Assembly (NCBI GenBank): GCA_018991295.1
Contig: JAGKSZ010000242.1
Span: forward strand, 1 to 5,240
Direction of reading: 5' to 3'
Source of the DNA: Porphyrobacter sp.
GTDB lineage: Bacteria; Pseudomonadota; Alphaproteobacteria; Sphingomonadales; Sphingomonadaceae
Length of the DNA: 5,240 nucleotides
The first letter of the stretch is position 1, and every line of letters starts with the position of its first letter. Positions 1 through 4,726 of this stretch are shown here, in pieces. The notes under the pieces were generated by a model. The model was not told the DNA's origin. It was given only the letters and a program-made list of their open reading frames with translations, and did no database searches. The translations under genes and the position numbers were made by a program.

Positions 1-844
1 GCGACCACGGCACTTCGGAGGAAAACGGCTTTCCCAGCCATCCCAGCAGCAGATACTTGCCATCGGGCGAAGGCGTGACCGAGGTGTAGAGGCGCGGCTC
101 GCCCACCGCCTTGGTGCTGCGCCCGTCGGCTGACACCAGCATGGGCTGCGAGGTGCCAAGCCAGGTGAACATCGCCTCGTCATGCGGGTTCTGGAGGAGG
201 TCCTGATAGGTGCGGTTCTGGGCCTGCCGACCGCCGGTCGCTTCCTGAATGGCCGGCCCTGCCGGGGTAAGCGAGCGCACCGGCATCGCCCCGCGCGACT
301 TGGGGACGGTCAGCACCAGCAGCGAGCCATCGGCCATCCAGCGCGGCGACTGGAAAATCGGGTTGACCCCGCCTGTCATGATCCGCCGGGCCTGCGCCGT
401 GGCGGTATCGAGCACGTGAAGATCCACTCCATCGGCGCGGGTGTTGGTAAAAACCACTTTCGATCCATCGCTCGCCCATGCCAGATGCGCCAGATCGGCA
501 TCGGCCGGCAGGGCCACAGGCCGCAGAGCGCCGCTGGCGATGTCCTGCAACGACAGCCCCACCGCCGTGCGCGGGCCGTGGCGATCATTGATCGCAGCAT
601 CGAGCCTCAGTCCAGCGAGCTTTTCCATCGGCTTGGCAAGATCGGCCACCGGCGGCAGCGCCTCGCGTTCGATCAGCAGCAGCTGGTCCCCATCGGGCGA
701 GACCGAGACGCTCGGGCTCGGCGCACGCGTCACGATATCGCTGATCGCAGGCGGCGGCGGGCGGTAGCCTTCCTCGGCGGCAAGCGGCGCGGCAGCGGCA
801 AGGACAAGCCCGAGGGCAGTGGCAAGGCGGAACGATCGGACCAT
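1..844 (-). CDS. S9 family peptidase, glutamyl endopeptidase-like, N-terminal part (cut by window edge)
   Basis: The frame is open from the ATG at 844-842 to the left edge (281 codons), so only the N-terminal half of a larger protein is present. Residues 1-23 form a signal peptide: a basic start (MVRSFR), a hydrophobic LATALGLVLAAAA core, and probable cleavage after PLAA. The protein is therefore exported to the periplasm or beyond. The mature start, with YRPPPPAISDIV, a SPDGDQLLLIERE strand, the LPPVADLAKP segment and KLAGLRLD, follows from memory the N-terminal beta-propeller of chloroplast glutamyl endopeptidase-type S9 peptidases. So do the later TYQDLLQNPHDEAMF and LYTSVTPSPDGKYLL segments. 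Such enzymes cut proteins or peptides after acidic residues, using a C-terminal alpha/beta-hydrolase Ser-Asp-His triad. That domain lies outside the window, so activity cannot be judged. Aligned SPDG and WASDGSKVVFT repeats fit propeller blades. The start is supported by AGGAGA eight bases upstream (853-858). The gene is divergent from the rRNA-modification operon. Confidence 0.85.
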   Translation of the reverse strand, partial: MVRSFRLATALGLVLAAAAPLAAEEGYRPPPPAISDIVTRAPSPSVSVSPDGDQLLLIEREALPPVADLAKPMEKLAGLRLDAAINDRHGPRTAVGLSLQDIASGALRPVALPADADLAHLAWASDGSKVVFTNTRADGVDLHVLDTATAQARRIMTGGVNPIFQSPRWMADGSLLVLTVPKSRGAMPVRSLTPAGPAIQEATGGRQAQNRTYQDLLQNPHDEAMFTWLGTSQPMLVSADGRSTKAVGEPRLYTSVTPSPDGKYLLLGWLGKPFSSEVPWS

Positions 845-852
845 CTGTTTTC

Positions 853-858
853 TCTCCT
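853..858 (-). promoter_or_regulatory. Ribosome binding site of the S9 peptidase
   Basis: Read on the minus strand this is AGGAGA, eight bases before the ATG at 844-842. It is the clearest Shine-Dalgarno sequence in the window and fixes the peptidase start immediately before an ideal signal peptide. Confidence 0.75.
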
Positions 859-908
859 GTTGATGCGGTGATGGCGCAGCGGGCGGACCGGATCAAGGCT
901 GGAGGCTC

Positions 909-922
909 GCGCAAGGCGCAAG
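909..922. repeat. Tandem 7-mer GCGCAAG x2 in divergent spacer
   Basis: GCGCAAG occurs at 909-915 and again directly at 916-922. It lies in the 116-bp spacer between the divergent S9 peptidase and pseudouridine synthase genes. It could be part of an operator or simply a slippage product. No regulator is implied by the sequence alone. Confidence 0.5.
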
Positions 923-930
923 GGGCAGAC

Positions 931-949
931 ATCGCGGCAAACCCGCGAT
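931..949. promoter_or_regulatory. Perfect 7-bp inverted repeat before the pseudouridine synthase
   Basis: ATCGCGG at 931-937 is matched exactly by CCGCGAT at 943-949 around a five-base spacer (CAAAC). It ends 11 bases before the ATG at 961. It could be a protein-binding operator in the divergent promoter region or a hairpin in the leader of the downstream mRNA. There is no T run after it, so it is not an intrinsic terminator. The symmetry is seen directly; the role is inference. Confidence 0.45.
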
Positions 950-960
950 ATGGGCGCCGC

Positions 961-1509
961 ATGGCCCGGCTGCTCCTGTTCAACAAACCCTTCGGCGTGC
1001 TGTCGCAATTCACCGATCGCGGATCGCCCACGCAGCGTGCGACCCTGTCGGATCATATCGCCATCAAGGGCGTCTATCCCGCCGGACGGCTTGACCGGGA
1101 CAGCGAGGGCCTGTTGCTGCTGACCGATGACGGGCGCTTGCAGGCGCGCATTGCCGATCCGCGTTTCAAGCTGCCCAAGACCTATCTCGTGCAGGTTGAA
1201 GGCGATCCGCAGGAGGCCGCGCTTGAACAGCTGCGCAAGGGTGTGGAGCTCAAGGATGGCATGACCTTGCCCGCCGAAGTCGCCCGCATCGATGCGCCGG
1301 AGCTGTGGCCGCGCACCCCGCCCATCCGGGTGCGCAAGGCTGTGCCCGATAGCTGGCTGAAACTCACCATCCGCGAAGGGCGCAACCGGCAGGTGCGGCG
1401 CATGACCGCAGCGGTGGGCCTGCCCACCTTGCGGCTGGTGCGCTGGTCGATCGGTGACTGGACCCTCGCCGGGCTCGATCCGGGCGCATTCCGGGAAGTG
1501 TCCACATGA
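961..1509 (+). CDS. rluE: 23S rRNA pseudouridine synthase, RluE type (RsuA/RluB/E/F family)
   Basis: A 182-residue enzyme that isomerises a uridine to pseudouridine in 23S rRNA; the E. coli RluE target is U2457 in domain V. Motifs in order are LFNKPFGVLSQFTD (6-19), the catalytic loop AGRLDRDSEG (41-50) with the presumed nucleophile Asp45, KTYLVQVEG (73-81), WPRTPPIRVRK (116-126) and EGRNRQVRRM (139-148). The QFTD and WPRxPPIRxRK segments are closer to RluE than to RsuA, RluB or RluF. There is no N-terminal S4 domain, which also fits RluE. The frame stays open back to an ATG at 868, but those 31 extra residues are low-complexity and unlike the family, and they would cover the inverted repeat at 931-949. 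I therefore choose the ATG at 961, although its ribosome binding site is weak. It overlaps rlmJ by four bases. Family assignment is secure; the exact target base is inferred. Confidence 0.85.
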   Translation: MARLLLFNKPFGVLSQFTDRGSPTQRATLSDHIAIKGVYPAGRLDRDSEGLLLLTDDGRLQARIADPRFKLPKTYLVQVEGDPQEAALEQLRKGVELKDGMTLPAEVARIDAPELWPRTPPIRVRKAVPDSWLKLTIREGRNRQVRRMTAAVGLPTLRLVRWSIGDWTLAGLDPGAFREVST

Positions 1510-2345
1510 ATTACCGCCACGCCTTCCACGCCGGCAACAGCGCCGATGTGGTCAAGCACAGCGTGCTGATCGCGCTGATTAGGGCCTTGCAGCTGAAAGA
1601 GGGCGCACTGACCCTGATCGACACCCATGCCGGCTGCGGGATCTATGACCTCCAGGGCGACGAGGCCGGACGCACGGGTGAAGCCATGCAGGGCGTGGTG
1701 CGCGCCCTTGGCGATGCCAGCCCCTTGCTCGATGATTACCGCGCCGCCGTGCGCGCTGTTAATGGCGGCAGCGATGCAGCCCGGCTCTACCCCGGCAGTC
1801 CGCACATTCTGGCGCAGCTTCTGCGCGAGCAGGATGGGCTGATCCTCAATGAAAAACACCCCGCCGATGCCGCAGCCCTGCGCGCTGCGATGCGCGATGC
1901 GCCCGCGCCTGCCGCGGTGCACCAGCGTGACGCCTACGAATTGTGGCTGGCAATGCTGCCAACCCGCACGCCGCGCGGCGTGGTCGTGGTCGATCCGCCT
2001 TACGAAGAGAACGACGAGCGCGCTCGCATCACCGCCACGCTTGCCGCTGCGCACCGCAAATGGGCGCACGGCGTGACCGTGATCTGGTATCCGCTGAAAG
2101 ACCGCGCCGCCCATGGCCGCTGGAAGGACAAGCTGCACGCGCTCGGCATCCCCAAGTTCCTGAACGTGGAGCACTGGCTCTACGATCAGGATCAGCCCGG
2201 CATTTATAATGGCGCAGGGCTGTTCATCATCAACCCGCCCTATGCTTTCTCGCAAAGCCTGCCGCCCCTGCTAGGGGCCCTGCGCAGCGCACTGGCGCCC
2301 GAAGGGCACACAGGCACGCTCACCGCACAATGGCTGCGCACCTGA
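1506..2345 (+). CDS. rlmJ: 23S rRNA (adenine(2030)-N6)-methyltransferase RlmJ
   Basis: A SAM-dependent methyltransferase that makes m6A2030 in 23S rRNA. It is 279 residues long, against 280 in E. coli. The N-terminal signature MNYRHAFHAGNSADVVKH carries Tyr3, His5 and Lys17, matching the conserved Tyr4, His6 and Lys18 of E. coli RlmJ with a one-residue offset. DTHAGCG (39-45) is the SAM-binding motif I, LYPGSP (94-99) and NEKHPAD (115-121) are typical of the family, and DPPY (163-166) is the catalytic motif IV of N6-adenine methyltransferases. FIINPP near residue 240 completes the family pattern. The start ATG overlaps the rluE stop (ATGA, 1506-1509), and GGGAAG at 1493-1498 is a reasonable Shine-Dalgarno inside rluE, so the two are probably translationally coupled. 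No strong intrinsic terminator follows. The gene faces tRNA-Ser 74 bases downstream. Confidence 0.95.
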   Translation: MNYRHAFHAGNSADVVKHSVLIALIRALQLKEGALTLIDTHAGCGIYDLQGDEAGRTGEAMQGVVRALGDASPLLDDYRAAVRAVNGGSDAARLYPGSPHILAQLLREQDGLILNEKHPADAAALRAAMRDAPAPAAVHQRDAYELWLAMLPTRTPRGVVVVDPPYEENDERARITATLAAAHRKWAHGVTVIWYPLKDRAAHGRWKDKLHALGIPKFLNVEHWLYDQDQPGIYNGAGLFIINPPYAFSQSLPPLLGALRSALAPEGHTGTLTAQWLRT

Positions 2346-2419
2346 ACAGGGCTGTCCACGCAAACACCAGCCAGACCCGGCGCCAGTTCGGGCTAACTTT
2401 CAGCAAAAACGGGAGAATT

Positions 2420-2509
2420 TGGCGGAGAGGGTGGGATTCGAACCCACGTTACCGTTGCCGGTAAACCGCATTTCGAGTGCGGCGCATTCGACCACTCTGC
2501 CACCTCTCC
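2420..2509 (-). tRNA. tRNA-Ser(CGA)
   Basis: A 90-nt class II tRNA. The acceptor stem pairs GGAGAGG (2509-2503) with CCTCTCC, followed by discriminator G and an encoded CCA ending at 2420. The anticodon stem CCGCA/TGCGG (2478-2482 with 2466-2470) encloses the loop CTCGAAA (2477-2471), giving anticodon CGA at 2475-2473, which reads the serine codon UCG. The long variable arm (about 2448-2465) folds as TACCG-GCAA-CGGTA, as expected for serine tRNA. The T arm is GTGGG-TTCGAAT-CCCAC (2447-2431). It is transcribed toward rlmJ. A run of five T on the minus strand (2409-2405) lies about ten bases past the 3' end without a clear hairpin of its own. Confidence 0.97.
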
Positions 2510-2581
2510 GCGAGGCCTGTCGCGCTTGAAATGGCCGCCCGGTCGAAAGGCAGCTGGCGTCAGGAAGCGCGCCCGTTAGCC

Positions 2582-2597
2582 CAAGCCGCCCGGCTTG
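2582..2597. repeat. Perfect inverted repeat in tRNA-hspQ spacer
   Basis: CAAGCCG (2582-2588) and CGGCTTG (2591-2597) are exact complements around two bases. In RNA this would be a six-pair stem with a GCCC tetraloop. It lies about 72 bases upstream of the tRNA-Ser 5' end and about 94 bases upstream of hspQ. No T run follows on either strand, so a classic terminator is not supported. It could end or shield transcripts in this divergent spacer or bind a protein. Confidence 0.45.
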
Positions 2598-2636
2598 CCA
2601 AGAGGGGCGGATGCACAAAATGCGGGCATATCTCGC

Positions 2637-2670
2637 ACCTGCAAAAACCGCGTGCTTGTTTTGCGCAGGT
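2637..2670 (+). promoter_or_regulatory. Imperfect hairpin immediately upstream of hspQ
   Basis: ACCTGCAAAA (2637-2646) can pair with TTTTGC (2659-2664) plus AGGT (2667-2670), leaving a two-base GC bulge and a 12-base loop. That is ten pairs in total. The right arm ends in AGGT directly before AAAGG (2671-2675), the only ribosome-binding-like sequence ahead of hspQ. If transcribed, the fold would sit against the ribosome binding site of a heat-shock-family gene. As DNA it could be an operator. The pairing is seen; the function is inference. Confidence 0.4.
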
Positions 2671-2684
2671 AAAGGTCCATATTG
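2655..2684 (+). promoter_or_regulatory. Possible heat-shock-type promoter of hspQ (weak)
   Basis: CTTG at 2655-2658, then 18 bases, then CCATATTG at 2677-2684 loosely resembles the alphaproteobacterial RpoH (sigma-32) pattern, a CTTG -35 element and a C-rich/TAT -10 element. Transcription would then start near 2690-2691, at or next to the ATG of hspQ, giving a leaderless message. The match is partial and rests on recognition by eye. Confidence 0.25.
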
Positions 2685-2690
2685 CTGCCC

Positions 2691-3071
2691 ATGGAACGCG
2701 CAGAGTTTTTCTCAGCACAGGCCGGACGCACCATCATCGCTCCGCGTCAAACCCGCGCCCGCTTCGGGATTGGCGATGTGGTCCGTCACCGGCTGTTCGC
2801 CTTCCGCGGCGTGGTTTTCGATATTGATCCGGTGTTTGCCAATTCCGAGGAATGGTACCAGTCGATCCCCGAAGACATCCGCCCGCGGCGCGACCAGCCG
2901 TTCTACCACCTGCTCGCGGAGAACGAGGACTCCTCCTACGTCGCCTATGTGAGCCAGGGGAACCTGCTTGCCGATCCGCAAGGCGGGCCGGTCGATCATC
3001 CGACCGTGCGCCAGCTGTTCGACAGCTTCAAGGACGGGCGCTACCGAATGCGGCGCTCGCTGACGCACTAA
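2691..3071 (+). CDS. hspQ: Heat shock protein HspQ (YccV-like, hemimethylated-DNA-binding family)
   Basis: A 126-residue cytoplasmic protein; E. coli HspQ has 105. In Enterobacteria HspQ takes part in protein quality control (affecting DnaA stability and acting as an adaptor for Lon), and in E. coli it was also described as binding hemimethylated oriC DNA. The core begins at residue 25 with FGIGDVVRHRLFAFRGVVFDIDP (25-47), the family signature. It continues with NSEEWYQSIPEDIRP (51-65), an alphaproteobacterial-looking segment, then FYHLLAEN (71-78) and SSYVAYVSQGNLL (81-93). The C-terminus is basic (RYRMRRSLTH). The first 24 residues (MERAEFFSAQ and on) extend beyond the E. coli protein. An in-frame TTG at 2682 has better spacing to AAAGG (2671-2675, six bases) than the ATG at 2691 (15 bases), so three more N-terminal residues are possible. 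Family certain; start within nine bases uncertain. Confidence 0.92.
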   Translation: MERAEFFSAQAGRTIIAPRQTRARFGIGDVVRHRLFAFRGVVFDIDPVFANSEEWYQSIPEDIRPRRDQPFYHLLAENEDSSYVAYVSQGNLLADPQGGPVDHPTVRQLFDSFKDGRYRMRRSLTH

Positions 3072-3108
3072 GCGGCAGGCCGCGCACTTACGCATTGGCA
3101 ACCTTGCC
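3072..3108. repeat. Two short perfect inverted repeats after hspQ
   Basis: GCGGC-AG-GCCGC (3072-3083) begins at the base after the hspQ stop codon, and GGCAA-CC-TTGCC (3097-3108) follows 13 bases later. Both lie in the 53-bp gap before the PH-domain gene. Neither is followed by a T run, so at best they are weak or factor-dependent transcript ends or RNA-stabilising hairpins at the hspQ 3' end. Confidence 0.35.
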
Positions 3109-3124
3109 CTGCTAAAGCTGGGCT

Positions 3125-3736
3125 ATGGTGGAAGCGGGCGATCACGACAATCCGGGTATGGCGCGGCTGCGCGGCGCGCTTGAACGCGAGCTTGGGCCAG
3201 ATGAGGCCGTGCGCTGGCATGGCTGGCAGCTGGGCTCCATCGATGTGCGCCTTTTCGCATCGTACCTGTTTGCCGTGCCCTGGACCGCCTTCGCTCTTGC
3301 CTGGACCGGCATCGCCGCCGGGGCTGTGGCGAGCATGGGCGATGATGGGCCGGGCCTGATCGCCTGGGCCTTTCCGCTGTTCGGCGTGCCCTTCATCGCG
3401 GTGGGCGGCTGGATGCTGTCACGCCCCTTCGTGCCGCTGTGGCAGCGCGGGCGGGTGCTGTATGTCGTCACCGATAGCCGTGTGCTGAAGCTGACCTTGG
3501 GCCGCGAACTCACCATCGAGGCGGTCCCTGCCGCGCGCATTGGCCTGACCGAGCGCCGCGAGCGGGCGGACGGATCGGGCATGATCAATCTTGCCATAAA
3601 GATCGGCCGCGACAGTGACGGGGACCGGCAGACCGAACGCTTCGTTTTCGGCCCCGTTGCCGATGTCATGGGCGCGCAGGCCGCGCTCCATGACATCGCG
3701 CGCGGCGGGGTGGTGGCCGGCGCGATCAGCTCTTGA
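3125..3736 (+). CDS. Two-helix membrane protein with PH-like C-terminal domain, function unknown
   Basis: I do not recognise a named gene. The product has 203 residues: a short cytoplasmic start with ELGPDEAVRWHG (22-33); two hydrophobic helices, LFASYLFAVPWTAFALAW plus the adjoining residues (about 43-69) and GLIAWAFPLFGVPFIAVGGW (about 77-96); then a soluble C-terminal domain (about 103-192). The soluble part starts with VLYVVTDSRVLKL (111-123), the tyrosine-threonine-Asp/Asn-x-Arg pattern that opens many bacterial PH-like (DUF304-type) domains. It alternates beta-like strands such as LTIEAVPAARIGLTERR with a closing helix, DVMGAQAALHDIA. Many such proteins are membrane-anchored scaffolds of unknown partner. 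The start is uncertain: ATG 3125 has only a weak upstream AAAG, and ATG 3158 would remove 11 non-conserved-looking residues. It lies 53 bases after hspQ and overlaps the convergent permease by 11 bases. The coding call is firm; no function should be inferred. Confidence 0.8.
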   Translation: MVEAGDHDNPGMARLRGALERELGPDEAVRWHGWQLGSIDVRLFASYLFAVPWTAFALAWTGIAAGAVASMGDDGPGLIAWAFPLFGVPFIAVGGWMLSRPFVPLWQRGRVLYVVTDSRVLKLTLGRELTIEAVPAARIGLTERRERADGSGMINLAIKIGRDSDGDRQTERFVFGPVADVMGAQAALHDIARGGVVAGAISS

Positions 3737-4628
3737 GCTTCCACCCACTGCGCAACAGCGCATAGACGCCTGCCGCAAGCGCCAGGTTCAGCGCCAGCAG
3801 CCCCGCCCCGGCGGCCATCACGGCGGTGCCATCGCCAATGTCGCTTTCCCCGAGGAAGCCATAACGAAAACCCGAAATCACATAGAAGAACGGGTTCAGC
3901 CGGCTCACCGTCTGGAACACGCCGTGGAGGTTCTCGATCACGTAGAACGTGCCTGACAACAGCGAGAGCGGCGCGATGATGAAGTTGGTGACCGCCGCAT
4001 TGTGATCGAACTTTTCGGCCCAGATCGAAGTTGCAAGGCCAACCGTTGCCAGCATCAGCGATCCCATCAGGCCGAACCACACCACTGCAAAGGGGTGCGC
4101 CAGCCCGAGCGAGACCCCCGGCCACAATGCCATCGCCAATGCCACCGCGCAGCCCACCATTGCCGCCCGCGTGATCGCCGCACCAAGGATGCCTGCCATC
4201 AGCTCGCCCGGCGAAAGCGGGGGCATCAGATAGTCGATGATCGTCCCCTGCATCTTGCCGCCCAGCAGCGAGAAGCTGGAATTGGCAAAGGCGTTCTGCA
4301 TCATGGCCATCACGATCAGGCCCGGCGCTACGAAGCTGGCAAAGGGCACGCCCAGCACTTCGCGCCCCTCACGGCCCAGCGCCACGCTGAAAATCACCAG
4401 AAACAGCAAGGTTGTGAAGGCCGGAGCCCAGATCGTCTGCGTCTGGACCTTGAGAAACCGGCGCACCTCCTTCATATAGAGCGCAAGCAGCCCCACGCGG
4501 TTGATCCCGATAATCACGGGGGACCCGCGCGGAGTGAACCGGAAGCTCCCGCCGGTCTTGTCATGCGCCGTCAATTCGGTCACGGGAGCAGCGTTACCGG
4601 GCGGGTTTGCAGGAGCGTTGTCGGCCAT
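3726..4628 (-). CDS. ABC-2 type transporter, permease subunit
   Basis: A 300-residue inner-membrane permease of the ABC-2 (NodJ/DrrB/YadH-like) superfamily, which exports drugs, polysaccharides or lipids with a separate ATPase. About 45 polar N-terminal residues precede the amphipathic segment LYMKEVRRFLKVQTQTIWAP (50-69). Six hydrophobic stretches follow at roughly 67-84, 98-112, 144-168, 180-204, 214-234 and 268-293. Hallmarks are GKMQGTIIDYLMPPLSPGEL (124-143), the cytoplasmic coupling-type loop, and SRLNPFFYVISGFRYGFLG (242-260), the LNP motif of the family. The substrate is not visible. The ATG at 4628 has no good Shine-Dalgarno. The frame continues upstream to 4754, but those 42 residues are Cys/Arg-rich and overlap gcrA, so they are rejected. 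No ATPase gene adjoins it: gcrA diverges upstream and the PH-like protein gene converges downstream. Confidence 0.9.
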   Translation of the reverse strand: MADNAPANPPGNAAPVTELTAHDKTGGSFRFTPRGSPVIIGINRVGLLALYMKEVRRFLKVQTQTIWAPAFTTLLFLVIFSVALGREGREVLGVPFASFVAPGLIVMAMMQNAFANSSFSLLGGKMQGTIIDYLMPPLSPGELMAGILGAAITRAAMVGCAVALAMALWPGVSLGLAHPFAVVWFGLMGSLMLATVGLATSIWAEKFDHNAAVTNFIIAPLSLLSGTFYVIENLHGVFQTVSRLNPFFYVISGFRYGFLGESDIGDGTAVMAAGAGLLALNLALAAGVYALLRSGWKLKS

Positions 4629-4665
4629 GGGGCTTGTGCCTAGGCCGCAGCCACGTTTCTGACAA

Positions 4666-4695
4666 GCACCCCTCACCCGGCACCCCTCACCCGGC
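4666..4695. repeat. Tandem duplication of a 14-mer in the gcrA/permease divergent spacer
   Basis: CACCCCTCACCCGG occurs at 4667-4680 and again, identically and directly adjoining, at 4681-4694; the 14-base period extends one base either side. The repeat ends 32 bases before the gcrA ATG, in the 98-bp spacer shared with the divergent permease gene. It may be a duplicated regulator site or a neutral slippage product. Its position overlaps where promoter elements of one or both genes would lie. Confidence 0.7.
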
Positions 4696-4726
4696 CAGGC
4701 GCCGGACACAGGAACAGGTAGAACAT

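Noticed and set aside
868..960. 31-residue N-terminal extension of the pseudouridine synthase
   Set aside because: The family starts close to LLLFNKP, the extra residues are not family-like, no ribosome binding site precedes 868 or 871, and the stretch carries an inverted repeat and a tandem repeat typical of noncoding DNA.
1182..2255. Long minus-strand open frame (357 codons) antisense to rluE and rlmJ
   Set aside because: It lies wholly opposite two well-recognised genes, shows no family motifs and is His/Ala/Gly-rich in the way expected of a G+C-rich antisense shadow.
2368..2395. CCCG...CGGG hairpin after rlmJ as an intrinsic terminator
   Set aside because: It has only four pairs around a nine-base loop and no T run follows on the plus strand, so it is too weak to call.
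2477..2827. Plus-strand frame overlapping tRNA-Ser and the start of hspQ
   Set aside because: It runs through the tRNA and the structured spacer, and its product resembles nothing known.
3095..3108. Sigma-54-like TTGGCA...TTGCC before the PH-like gene
   Set aside because: Only seven bases separate the GG and GC elements, whereas sigma-54 promoters need ten. It is better described as a short inverted repeat.
3142..4125. Minus-strand open frame of 327 codons spanning the PH-like gene and the end of the permease
   Set aside because: It crosses two real genes in other frames, has no recognisable domain and is rich in Arg/Pro/Ser, as expected of noncoding G+C-rich frames.
4002..4643. Plus-strand frame of 213 codons opposite the ABC permease
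   Set aside because: It is extremely His/Arg/Gln-rich with no motif and is the complement of a clear membrane protein gene.
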